Positions 5,755 through 11,555 are shown, numbered from the stretch's first letter. The stretch: DNA of 14,618 bases from Candidatus Woesearchaeota archaeon CG07_land_8_20_14_0_80_44_23 (GCA_002779235.1 PEXD01000015.1:1-14618), one strand, 5' to 3'. The notes: generated by a model not told the origin, from the sequence alone. A program made the numbers and translations.

Positions 5755-6702
5755 TTATTCCTTACTCTTGCTCTTGACCTTCTTGATTTCCTTCTCGAGC
5801 TTGAGCTTGTCCAGCAGTTCCTTGTACCTGTTCCTTATCGTGACCTCTGTAACGCCTGCGACATCTGCAACCTCCCTCTGGGTGCGCTTCTCGCCATGTA
5901 TCAGGGCAGAGACATAGAGCGCTGCAGCCGCAATCCCTGTTGGCCCCCTTCCAGAAGTCAGTTCCTCTGACTGGGCCTTATCGAGAATCTCCACTGCCCT
6001 GCTCTGCGTCTCAGGGCTGAGCTTCAGCGCAGATGAGAACCTTGCGATGTAGTCAGCAGGATTCGAGGGTATTATCTTTATCTCCAGCTCCCTCGTGATG
6101 AATCTGTAGGTCCTTCCAATCTCTTTCTTCTCAATCCCTGATGCCTCGCTCAATTCATCAAGGGTTCTTGGAACCTCGTGGCGCCTGCATGCAGCATATA
6201 ATGCGCCTGCGACAACTGACTCCATTGAACGACCTCTCACGAGCCCTTTCCTTACAGCAAGCGTGTAGATTCGCGCTGCCTCCTCCTCAACTGATTTTGG
6301 AAGCTTGAGGTAGCTTACAACCCTCTTGAGCTCTGCAAGTGCAAGCTTAAGGTTTCGCTCGATTGCAGTGCTTATCCTGTACTGCCATTTCCTGAGCCTG
6401 AAGAACTTGTTCCTTGCTTTTGATGAGAATTGTGACAGGTCTGCACTCCTTCCAACCTCAGTCCCAAGCCCCTGGTCATACTGGGTGTATGTCATTGGGG
6501 CTCCAGAGCGCCTCCTTGAATCTGACTTGTCAGAATCAAAGTCGCGCCACTCCTGGCCGAAATCCACCATCTTGTCGTCAACCACAAGCCCGCAGTCCTT
6601 GCAGATGACCTCGCCCTTTTCCTTGTTTAAGAACAGGTTTACGCTCCCGCACTCAGGGCATTTCCTTACAAAGCCGTGCTTTAACAAAGCCACCACCCTC
6701 AC
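5755..6702 (-). CDS. tfb: Transcription initiation factor B (TFB)
   Basis: TFB recruits RNA polymerase to TBP-bound promoters. The 315-residue protein has the standard layout. A zinc ribbon (CPEC at 15-18, CKDC at 34-37) is followed by the B-reader/linker region (VDFGQEWRDFD, then the basic DSRRRSGAP segment) and two cyclin-like repeats (about 115-205 and 210-305), which include GRSMESVVAGALYAACR and GRGPTGIAAAALYVSAL. The second repeat carries the helix-turn-helix that reads the BRE (REVADVAGVTEVTIRNRYKEL). The GTG start at 6702 is uncertain: two further GTG codons and a TTG follow within 15 bases in frame, and TATA-like elements lie at 6711-6738. The lysine-rich tail ends beside the convergent alkyltransferase gene. 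An A-run at 5746-5752 gives an oligo-T terminator on the minus strand. Confidence 0.96.
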   Translation of the reverse strand: MRVVALLKHGFVRKCPECGSVNLFLNKEKGEVICKDCGLVVDDKMVDFGQEWRDFDSDKSDSRRRSGAPMTYTQYDQGLGTEVGRSADLSQFSSKARNKFFRLRKWQYRISTAIERNLKLALAELKRVVSYLKLPKSVEEEAARIYTLAVRKGLVRGRSMESVVAGALYAACRRHEVPRTLDELSEASGIEKKEIGRTYRFITRELEIKIIPSNPADYIARFSSALKLSPETQSRAVEILDKAQSEELTSGRGPTGIAAAALYVSALIHGEKRTQREVADVAGVTEVTIRNRYKELLDKLKLEKEIKKVKSKSKE

Positions 6703-6710
6703 ACATTCAG

Positions 6711-6738
6711 TGAATATTTTAATGCATTATATGTGTTA
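6711..6738 (-). promoter_or_regulatory. Tandem TATA-like elements before tfb
   Basis: On the minus strand CATATAATG (around 6727-6735) and AAAATATTC (6713-6721) lie about 29 and 15 bases before GTG 6702. The first gives normal leaderless spacing. The second would put the start site inside the annotated 5' end and favour a slightly later in-frame GTG or TTG. Confidence 0.35.
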
Positions 6739-6958
6739 CAGCATCTATTTTTTCCGCAAAAATGTCTCTAAAAATGCGAAATCCGCCAAACACCCCCCAC
6801 ATTTTCCCTACGAGTAAATGCAATTCTAGTCAAAGCTGCAAACGCAATCTATAAAAACGCTGCGATAGTTTTAAATACTTCCAGATGCGCTAATATTTAA
6901 ATCTTTCTATGCTTTTTCTCTCAGAAGCCATTTTGATTTTGCGAAATGCAAATGGAAA
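6739..6958. other. Intergenic region between divergent tfb and the HExxH gene
   Basis: The full gap between the divergent genes is 289 bases. This inner part contains a C6 run (6793-6798) and several TATA-like sites on the + strand (TATAAAAA at about 6850, TTTTAAATAC at 6869-6878, TAATATTTAAAT at 6891-6902) that lack start codons at a suitable distance. GCG-TA-rich copies around 6863-6880 and 6886-6903 resemble each other loosely. No convincing gene or RNA is seen. A short regulatory RNA driven by one of these TATA boxes cannot be excluded. Confidence 0.3.
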
Positions 6959-6959
6959 A

Positions 6960-6969
6960 GAATTTAAAG
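6960..6969 (+). promoter_or_regulatory. TATA box for the HExxH gene; decides its start
   Basis: GAATTTAAAG is centred about 27 bases before ATG 6992 and nothing like a ribosome binding site follows. A longer reading from TTG 6971 would place the start codon immediately after the TATA box and is therefore unlikely. Confidence 0.55.
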
Positions 6970-6991
6970 TTTGTTACTCCACCATAGAAAC

Positions 6992-8152
6992 ATGCTATGG
7001 GAGACAGACAAGATTAATTATATGATGCAAGATGTTGAATCAGGGCTTGAACTTGCTCTTGAAGAAAGAAAAGAGCTTGGACTCTCAATTCCTGAAAATT
7101 TTGGAGTGCAAATAGAATTTTATACGAAAAACAAAGCATACGCTTATGTGGAAGCAGACAAAAATCAGATAGTTCTAAACTCTTTTATAATTGCGCTGGA
7201 TTCCCTTGAAGGAAAAAAACTGGAAAAAGCAAGATATGCCAAAAGTTACTTCGACAGTGTTAATAATCTTTTTGGGAATATAGGTAGCGATTCCATGCTG
7301 AAATTCATGAATGAGCCGGAAAAAATGTTTTCAATAACAGAATTTTTGGCAGGGGATTTTGAAGAATACAAGAAAAAATTGGAAAATTCCGGAATTGACT
7401 ATGAACATTCAAAAAAAGAGATTATCAGAGCAGGCGCTAGTGTAAAAAATATTATAAATGAAATTCTGCCGGACATTGATTATGGATTTCTGAAATTATA
7501 CAGCAATCATCTCAGGCATGAACTGGACCACCTTTCATTTATTGAATCTCCAATTTACAAGAAGGTTGAAAACCAGTTGATGACTCTTAAAGGTGCGCTT
7601 AAATTTTCAGAGGAAATTTCAGAAGTCATTGAAGAGAGCAGATTCAAATGGACTCTGGAGCATGAAGCAACGCAGTATCTCAAGCAAATGGCGAAAGAGT
7701 CCTCTGCATTTGAGACAAGGGCTCTCTTTTTCACTCTAATACCCTTAGGAGGGCTCAAGAAGGCTGATTTTGACTCTGCAACAGAGGAAGTTATTAATTA
7801 TTTCCACCAAAATTACCTAATCTCAGGGAGCCTGAAGCATGAGATAATAAAAGTTCTCTCAAAAGTTGAATCCCATGAGAAAAAAATCAGCCAGAAAACC
7901 GAAAATTACCTCATAATGAACGGGGAGCCCAGCAATCTTTTGGAAAATCCCAGATTAGAAGAAAGTGACAGGAAGAGGGCAGTTCATATTATCAAGAACC
8001 GGCTGCCTGAATGGACAAGATATTTTGAAAAAACAGCGAAAATCGCAGCAGCAGCCCATGGAAGGACATTCAAAAACAATCCCGGGCTGATGAAAGAAGC
8101 AGAAGAATCTGCATCCTGTTTTGAGGAGTACATCAGGTGCCTTCAAAAATAG
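6992..8152 (+). CDS. 386-residue protein with HExxH motif, putative zinc metallopeptidase of unknown family
   Basis: ATG 6992 is chosen because it sits at leaderless distance from a TATA box. The protein is soluble, mostly helical and rich in Glu/Lys. Its clearest motif is NHLRHELDHLSF, giving His176-Glu177-x-x-His180, the zinc-binding core of many metallopeptidases. About 60 residues later SSAFETRALFF places a Glu (241) in a helix where gluzincin-like enzymes keep the third zinc ligand. Between them lies a charged segment (EESRFKWTLEHEATQYL). The N-terminal 130 residues (IEFYTKNKAYAYVEADKNQIVLNS, strand-rich) could be a substrate or regulatory domain, and the C-terminal 130 residues are helical. 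No signal peptide or membrane helix is present, so any activity would be cytoplasmic. I recognise no named family. HExxH can occur by chance, but the downstream Glu strengthens the case. Confidence 0.7.
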   Translation: MLWETDKINYMMQDVESGLELALEERKELGLSIPENFGVQIEFYTKNKAYAYVEADKNQIVLNSFIIALDSLEGKKLEKARYAKSYFDSVNNLFGNIGSDSMLKFMNEPEKMFSITEFLAGDFEEYKKKLENSGIDYEHSKKEIIRAGASVKNIINEILPDIDYGFLKLYSNHLRHELDHLSFIESPIYKKVENQLMTLKGALKFSEEISEVIEESRFKWTLEHEATQYLKQMAKESSAFETRALFFTLIPLGGLKKADFDSATEEVINYFHQNYLISGSLKHEIIKVLSKVESHEKKISQKTENYLIMNGEPSNLLENPRLEESDRKRAVHIIKNRLPEWTRYFEKTAKIAAAAHGRTFKNNPGLMKEAEESASCFEEYIRCLQK

Positions 8153-8185
8153 AAGGCATGCCAAAACACCTCCAGAAACACAATT

Positions 8186-8198
8186 TTTTTAAATAAAG
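8186..8198 (+). promoter_or_regulatory. TATA box for the tRNA-Ser gene
   Basis: TTTTTAAATAAAG is centred about 27 bases before the first base of the tRNA (8220), the usual archaeal spacing. A T-run right after the tRNA (8468-8473) is the likely terminator. Confidence 0.5.
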
Positions 8199-8289
8199 CA
8201 GGGTTTGCCATGCCTGAATGCCGGGGTCGCATAATCTGGTAGTGCGCCAGCCTGGAAAGCTGGTACTCGAAAGGGTATCTGGGTTCAAA

Positions 8290-8450
8290 GCAACCCTTTT
8301 CGCTTTGCGAAAAGCGCAAAGACGAAGTCTTGCGCAAAAAATTGCTTTGCAATTTTTTTGCGTTGATGGAAAAGAAAGAAGCAAATTCAATGGCTTTCTT
8401 TCTGATTTATTCCCTCAGCGCCAAGTCATTATGATTTGGGTTGATGAAAG
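8290..8450 (+). other. 161-base tRNA intron with readable bulge-helix-bulge splice motif
   Basis: The splice structure can be traced directly. The outer helix is the T-stem CTGGG/CCCAG. The 3' bulge is A8449-G8450-T8451. The central 4-bp helix pairs TTCA (8284-8287) with TGAA (8445-8448). The 5' bulge is A8288-A8289-G8290, opposed by a single A8444. The inner helix pairs CAACCC (8291-8296) with GGGTTG (8438-8443). Cutting after the second base of each bulge removes exactly 8290-8450. The unpaired A8444 makes the motif slightly relaxed, so splicing may need an endonuclease of broad specificity. The interior holds three hairpins (8296-8314, 8314-8335, 8332-8363) and a fourth weak one (8371-8378 with 8394-8401). 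It is too short for a homing endonuclease. Confidence 0.85.
8314..8363 (+). repeat. Copy 1 of a dispersed double-hairpin element, inside the tRNA intron
   Basis: Hairpin one is GCGCAA-A-GAC / GTC-TTGCGC with a bulged A8320. Hairpin two is CGCAAAAAATTGC (8333-8345), loop TTT, GCAATTTTTTTGCG (8349-8362), with one extra T. The GCGC at 8332-8335 takes part in both, so the two hairpins compete. A homologous element lies at 9535-9597, with the same bulged A, the same extra T, the shared GACGAAG and base changes that keep pairing. Confidence 0.75.
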
Positions 8451-8480
8451 TCCCAGCCCCGGCGTTCATTTTTCTAAAAT

Positions 8481-8490
8481 AAATTTATAT
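8481..8490 (+). promoter_or_regulatory. TATA box for the thiamine-binding/YggS pair
   Basis: AAATTTATAT (continuing ATG) would start transcription around 8510. The short leader carries GGGGGTGGGA (8516-8525), the ribosome binding site that selects ATG 8529. Confidence 0.5.
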
Positions 8491-8528
8491 ATGTCAAGCA
8501 TTTATATTGTAAAATGGGGGTGGGATTT

Positions 8529-8840
8529 ATGTCAGTGCTGCTGGAATTTTCAATGTATCCCCTTGACAAGGGGGAGAGCCTGAGCAAGTATGTGGCCAGG
8601 TCATTAGATATAATTGACAAGTCGGGGGTGAAATACAAGATGAACCCCATGAGCACTGTTCTTGAGGGCGAATTTGATGATGTGATGAATGTGGTAAGAA
8701 AGTGCTATGAGCAGATGAGGCAGGATTGCAGCAGGATTGCTTGCAGGATAGACATTGACTACAGGAGCTGCAGGGAGAACGGGCTTGAGGGAAAAATCAA
8801 GAGCGTTGAGGAAAAGGTTGGAAGGGAGCTTAATAAATGA
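8529..8840 (+). CDS. MTH1187/YqgV-type thiamine-binding protein
   Basis: This 103-residue protein begins MSVLLEFSMYPLDKGESLSKYVA, the characteristic opening of the MTH1187/YkoF-like thiamine-binding family. It continues with a ferredoxin-like beta-alpha-beta arrangement (YKMNPMSTVLEGEFDDVMNVVRKCYEQM, then RIACRIDIDYRS). Members bind thiamine or its pyrimidine moiety in the cytoplasm as oligomers; their exact role is unsettled. I chose ATG 8529, not the in-frame ATG at 8514, because the family starts there and because GGGGGTGGG ends 4 bases before it, so the earlier ATG lies at the ribosome binding site. The stop overlaps the next start (ATGA at 8837-8840), coupling it to the pyridoxal-phosphate protein downstream. 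Confidence 0.88.
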   Translation: MSVLLEFSMYPLDKGESLSKYVARSLDIIDKSGVKYKMNPMSTVLEGEFDDVMNVVRKCYEQMRQDCSRIACRIDIDYRSCRENGLEGKIKSVEEKVGRELNK

Positions 8841-9487
8841 GCATAAGGGATAATGTTGGAAAAATCCTTTCAGAGCTTCCGCCAGGCGTGATGCTGGTGG
8901 CTGCTGCAAAGACGCAGACGCAGAAAAGGGTTCTTGAAGCAATTGATGCAGGAGTAAAAATTATTGGGGAGAACTATGTGCAGGAGGCAGAGGAAAAATT
9001 CGGAAAAAATGCGGAGATAATAAGGGGAAAAGCAGAGCTTCACTTGATAGGAACTCTTCAAAAAGGGAAAATCAGCAGGGCTCTCAAAATTTTTGATGTG
9101 ATAGAAAGCGTTGACTCAATCCCTCTCGCTGAAGAAATTTCAAAAAAGGCGAAAGTGGGTGTAAAAATATTTTTGGAGATTAACATCTCAGATGAAAAGA
9201 GCAAGTCCGGATTCAAAAAAGAGGCTATTCCTGAATCTGCAAAACGAATTTCAGCTCTTCCGAGGATAAAGCTTATTGGGCTTATGGCAATGCCCTTTTC
9301 TCAGGACGAGAGAATTCTCAGGCGCTATTTTGGCGAGATGAAAAAGATTTTTGACGAACTTAAGATAAAATATCCTGAAATGAAATTTCTTTCAATGGGA
9401 ATGAGCTCTGACTACAAGATAGCGATTGAAGAGGGCTCAAACGTGGTGAGGATTGGAACAGCAATATTTGGCGAAAGAGAGAATTAA
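8837..9487 (+). CDS. YggS/PLPBP-family pyridoxal-phosphate-binding protein
   Basis: The 216-residue protein is a single TIM-barrel of the alanine-racemase N-domain type, as in E. coli YggS and human PLPBP, which keep pyridoxal 5'-phosphate homeostasis and have no known catalytic activity. The PLP lysine is Lys25 in MLVAAAKTQ. Other family marks are IIGENYVQEA (43-52), HLIGTLQKGKI (69-79), IFLEINISDEKSKSGF, LIGLMAMP, LSMGMSSDYKIAIEEGSNVVRIGTAIFG at the end. Translation is coupled to the thiamine-binding gene by ATGA. Two B-vitamin cofactor proteins in one operon suggest a shared cofactor-handling role, which is inference. Its 3' end runs into the structured region at 9494-9667. Confidence 0.93.
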   Translation: MSIRDNVGKILSELPPGVMLVAAAKTQTQKRVLEAIDAGVKIIGENYVQEAEEKFGKNAEIIRGKAELHLIGTLQKGKISRALKIFDVIESVDSIPLAEEISKKAKVGVKIFLEINISDEKSKSGFKKEAIPESAKRISALPRIKLIGLMAMPFSQDERILRRYFGEMKKIFDELKIKYPEMKFLSMGMSSDYKIAIEEGSNVVRIGTAIFGEREN

Positions 9488-9493
9488 AACAAT

Positions 9494-9667
9494 AGAATTC
9501 CACCAATCTCTGATTGGGAGGTAAGTGGAATTCTGTGTGCAAAGAAATCGAAGACGAAGATTTCTTGCACAAAAATTGCTAAAGCAATTTTTTGTGCTCA
9601 AAAACCACTCACTGTTGATTTTGGCTTGTCCAAATATTGTTGCCCATCTGCGATTGGTGGTTTTTGA
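9494..9667. ncRNA. Highly structured intergenic region, candidate ncRNA or miniature mobile element
   Basis: Between convergent yggS and ahcY almost every base can pair. H1 is AGAATTCCAC (9494-9503) with GTGGAATTCT (9525-9534), 10 bp perfect, enclosing CAATC-TCT-GATTG and leaving GGAGGTAA unpaired. H2 and H3 are the double hairpin shared with the tRNA intron. H4 is TCAAAAACCAC (9598-9608) with GTGGTTTTTGA (9657-9667), 11 bp perfect, enclosing a small TTTGG/CCAAA hairpin. In addition CCACCAATC (9500-9508) is the exact reverse complement of GATTGGTGG (9652-9660), an alternative long-range stem closing the whole region. No coding frame is convincing on either strand. It may be an RNA, a hairpin-rich 3' UTR/terminator, or a non-autonomous mobile element. 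Confidence 0.5.
9535..9597 (+). repeat. Copy 2 of the dispersed double-hairpin element
   Basis: Hairpin one is TGTGCAA-A-GAAATC (9536-9549) with GATTTC-TTGCACA (9559-9571), bulged A9543. Hairpin two is GCACAAAAATTGC (9567-9579), loop TAAA, GCAATTTTTTGTGC (9584-9597), with one extra T. Where the intron copy has GCGC/GCGC, this copy has GTGC/GCAC, so pairing is kept by compensatory change. The GACGAAG at 9553-9559 matches 8321-8327. Confidence 0.75.
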
Positions 9668-9677
9668 CAAAATAAGG

Positions 9678-9690
9678 CAAAAAAAATAAA
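9678..9690 (-). terminator. Oligo-T terminator of ahcY
   Basis: Immediately after the ahcY stop the minus strand reads TTTTATTTTTTTTG, a strong archaeal-type U-tract. Confidence 0.5.
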
Positions 9691-9696
9691 ACTGAT

Positions 9697-10965
9697 TTAT
9701 GTGCCTTCTCTCCACTCTGAAATATATTTCCTTTGCTCTTCTGTAAGCGAATCAATCTCTATCCCAGAGACTTTCAGCTGGAGGCGCGATATTTTGTCAT
9801 CAATATCTGCAGGCAGCTGGATTACGTCAACTGGCAGCCGCCCCCTGTTTTTCAGAAGGTGCTCAACTGCCAGCGCCTCCCCGCAGAATGACATGCTCAT
9901 AACCTCTGAAGGGTGCCCCTCTGCTGCCGCAAGATTAACAAGGCGCCCCTCTGCGCAGATGTAAATTCTCCTTCCATTTGCAAGAGAGTATTCATCAATG
10001 AATGGCCTTATCCTTATTACGCTCCTCGCCGTCTTTTTCAGTGATTCAACGTCAATCTCCACATTGAAGTGTCCTGCATTTGCCAGTATCGCTCCGTCCT
10101 TCATCAGATTCATGTGCTCGCTGGAAATGACATGCTTGCCTCCAGTTACTGTAATGAAGATATCGCCGATTTTTGATGCCTCGCTTATTGGCATGACCCT
10201 GAAGCCGTCAAGGTGTGCCTGAAGAGCCCTGAAGGCGTCTGCCTCTGTGACTATCACATTTGCGCCCAGCCCCTTTGCCCTCAGGCTTACGCCCTTTCCG
10301 CAGTCGCCGTAGCCTACAACAACAACTGTCTTTCCCGCAAAAAGCACATTTGTGGCTCTTATCACGCCGTCAAGGGCTGACTGTCCTGTGCCATAATAGT
10401 TGTCCACAAGGTGCTTTGTCTTATTGTCATTGACTGCAATCACAGGATATTTCAAGGCGCCTTCCTTCCTCATTGCCTTCAGCCTTATCACTCCTGTAGT
10501 GGTTTCCTCGCAGCCGCCTACAATGTCTTTTATGAGCTCAGGATTTTTTGTGTGAATCTCATTGACCAGGTCGCAGCCGTCGTCTATTGTAATCTGGGGC
10601 TTGAATGCGACAACGCTTCTCAGGTTTTGGTAATATTCCTCTGTGGTTTCACCCTTCCAAGCATAAACTTTTATGCCATCTAAAGCCAGGGCAGCTGCCA
10701 CATCATCCTGTGTTGATAAAGGGTTGCAGGAGCAGATTGCAACATCAGCGCCCCCTGCAATCAATGTCTTTACAAGCACAGCGGTCTCCTTTGTGACATG
10801 GAGAGCCATTCCAATTCTTATGCCCTTGAAGGGCTTTTCCTTCTCAAAACGCTTTCTGACCTCAAGCAGTGCCTTCATATGGGTTTCTGCCCAGGCTATG
10901 TTTTTCCTGCCCTGCTCTGCAAGGGAGATGTCCTTCACTTTGTATTCTAGTTTTGTATTAGCCAT
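9697..10965 (-). CDS. ahcY: S-adenosylhomocysteinase (archaeal type)
   Basis: The NAD-dependent enzyme splits S-adenosylhomocysteine to homocysteine and adenosine, clearing the product inhibitor of methyltransferases; some archaeal homologues prefer S-inosylhomocysteine. At 422 residues it has the short archaeal form. Motifs in order: LHVTKETAVLV (His56), CSCNPLSTQDDVAAAL, ITIDDGCDLV (Asp129), GGCEETTTGVIRL (Glu153), VNDNKTKHLVDNYYGTGQS with the catalytic Lys/Asp pair, NAD fold VVVVGYGDCGKG (218-225), NAGHFNVEID and a C-terminal AAEGHPSEVMSMSF. I start at ATG 10965, not GTG 10974, because GAGGGGTG (rc of 10972-10979) lies six bases before it and overlaps that GTG. A TATA box is at 11006-11020. 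It is divergent from an Lrp-type regulator, which may control it. Confidence 0.96.
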   Translation of the reverse strand: MANTKLEYKVKDISLAEQGRKNIAWAETHMKALLEVRKRFEKEKPFKGIRIGMALHVTKETAVLVKTLIAGGADVAICSCNPLSTQDDVAAALALDGIKVYAWKGETTEEYYQNLRSVVAFKPQITIDDGCDLVNEIHTKNPELIKDIVGGCEETTTGVIRLKAMRKEGALKYPVIAVNDNKTKHLVDNYYGTGQSALDGVIRATNVLFAGKTVVVVGYGDCGKGVSLRAKGLGANVIVTEADAFRALQAHLDGFRVMPISEASKIGDIFITVTGGKHVISSEHMNLMKDGAILANAGHFNVEIDVESLKKTARSVIRIRPFIDEYSLANGRRIYICAEGRLVNLAAAEGHPSEVMSMSFCGEALAVEHLLKNRGRLPVDVIQLPADIDDKISRLQLKVSGIEIDSLTEEQRKYISEWREGT

Positions 10966-11005
10966 TCTTAGCACCCCTCATTTATTGGTTAAAGCATGGA
11001 AAGAA

Positions 11006-11020
11006 GATAAATATTTATTG
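11006..11020 (-). promoter_or_regulatory. TATA box of ahcY
   Basis: The minus strand reads CAATAAATATTTATC. Initiation about 25 bases downstream leaves a leader of about 20 bases with the GAGGGGTG ribosome binding site. Confidence 0.5.
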
Positions 11021-11042
11021 ATTGCTAAAATTTTTTGGATAA

Positions 11043-11073
11043 TTGTCCATTAAATATGATTAAATATGGACAA
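11043..11073. promoter_or_regulatory. Inverted repeat between ahcY and the Lrp gene, probable operator
   Basis: TTGTCCAT (11043-11050) and ATGGACAA (11066-11073) are perfect 8-bp arms around an AT-rich centre, with arm midpoints 23 bp (about two helical turns) apart. It sits upstream of both divergent TATA boxes (11006-11020 and 11101-11111), the expected site for an Lrp dimer or octamer to act on its own gene and on ahcY. Confidence 0.5.
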
Positions 11074-11100
11074 AATTCAGTATAAATCAAATAAAATTAG

Positions 11101-11111
11101 AAATATTTAAA
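11101..11111 (+). promoter_or_regulatory. TATA box of the Lrp-type regulator gene
   Basis: AAATATTTAAA is centred 30 bases before ATG 11136, with no ribosome binding site between, indicating a leaderless mRNA. Confidence 0.5.
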
Positions 11112-11135
11112 TAATAATCATAATTAAATGAATGC

Positions 11136-11555
11136 ATGCTGGATGAAAAAGAATTGAGGATAGTGAAGGCCCTGAGGGAAAACTCCAGAATCAGCATAAG
11201 AGCGCTTGCAAAAAAAACCGGCTTGCGCCCCAGCACAGTCCACCTGAAAATAAAGAAGCTGAAAAAAGAGGGTGTGATAGAAAGGTTCACAGTAAAGCTG
11301 GACAACAAGGCAGTTGAGGAAAATTTCATTGTCTTCCTGCTTATAAAAACAAAAAAAGACATCAAGAGCAGCGTGTTCAATGATTCGCATATAAAGGAAG
11401 TTTTTGGAGTTACCGGCGAGTATGACATGCTCATAAAACTGAAATTCGGAAGCATAGATGAATTCAATGATTTTATAATAAAGTTCAGGAAAGAGCAGGA
11501 GCCGGAAGCAACCTTATCGCTTGTGGCAACAATAAATCTGAAAGAAGAAATTTAA
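11136..11555 (+). CDS. Lrp/AsnC-family transcriptional regulator
   Basis: The 139-residue protein has the two Lrp domains. The N-terminal winged helix-turn-helix (residues about 2-55) opens LDEKELRIVKALRENSRIS and has the recognition region LAKKTGLRPSTVHLKIKKLKKEGVI. The C-terminal alpha/beta RAM domain (about 62-139) shows VFGVTGEYDMLIKLKFGSIDEFNDFI, the effector and oligomer-contact segment. Such proteins bind amino acids or related metabolites and form dimers to octamers. The divergent neighbour is ahcY and a palindrome lies between the promoters, so autoregulation plus control of methyl-cycle flux in response to methionine or a related metabolite is a reasonable inference. The stop codon overlaps the stop of the convergent methyltransferase-kinase gene (shared TTAA at 11552-11555). 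Confidence 0.92.
   Translation: MLDEKELRIVKALRENSRISIRALAKKTGLRPSTVHLKIKKLKKEGVIERFTVKLDNKAVEENFIVFLLIKTKKDIKSSVFNDSHIKEVFGVTGEYDMLIKLKFGSIDEFNDFIIKFRKEQEPEATLSLVATINLKEEI

Larger units (their letters stand above)
8220..8464 (+). tRNA. tRNA-Ser(GGA), interrupted by an intron in the T-loop (59/60)
   Basis: The acceptor stem GCCGGGG (8220-8226) pairs perfectly with CCCCGGC (8457-8463), followed by discriminator G8464; no CCA is encoded. The D-arm is GCA/TGC with loop TAATCTGGTAG. The anticodon stem CCAGC/GCTGG (8247-8251, 8259-8263) encloses loop CTGGAAA with anticodon GGA (8254-8256). The long variable arm TACTC-GAAA-GGGTA (8264-8277) is the class II hallmark of tRNA-Ser. The T-stem CTGGG (8279-8283) pairs with CCCAG (8452-8456), but the two halves are 168 bases apart. 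Removing 8290-8450 restores a 7-base loop TTCAAAT and an 84-base tRNA. It decodes UCC/UCU. Confidence 0.93.

Noticed and set aside
6719..6802. 27-residue minus-strand frame in the tfb upstream region
   Set aside because: Short, with only a weak GTAGGG before it, and it overlaps the tfb promoter elements; not supported enough to call.
6971..6991. TTG start extending the HExxH protein by seven residues
   Set aside because: It would start directly after the TATA box, upstream of the expected transcript start.
8363..8447. Box C/D guide RNA inside the tRNA intron (TTGATGG, CTGA at 8402, TTGATGA at 8441)
   Set aside because: Only one CTGA is present, order and spacing do not give a C-D'-C'-D set, and the last TTGATGA is used by the splice motif.
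8133..8583. Open frames on both strands across the tRNA and its intron
   Set aside because: They run through perfectly paired tRNA stems and hairpin repeats and give repetitive, unfamiliar peptides with no ribosome binding site.
9598..9670. H/ACA guide RNA: 11-bp stem followed by ACA at 9667-9669
   Set aside because: The internal loop is very asymmetric and no proper upper stem with K-turn or pseudouridylation pocket could be drawn; the ACA may be chance.
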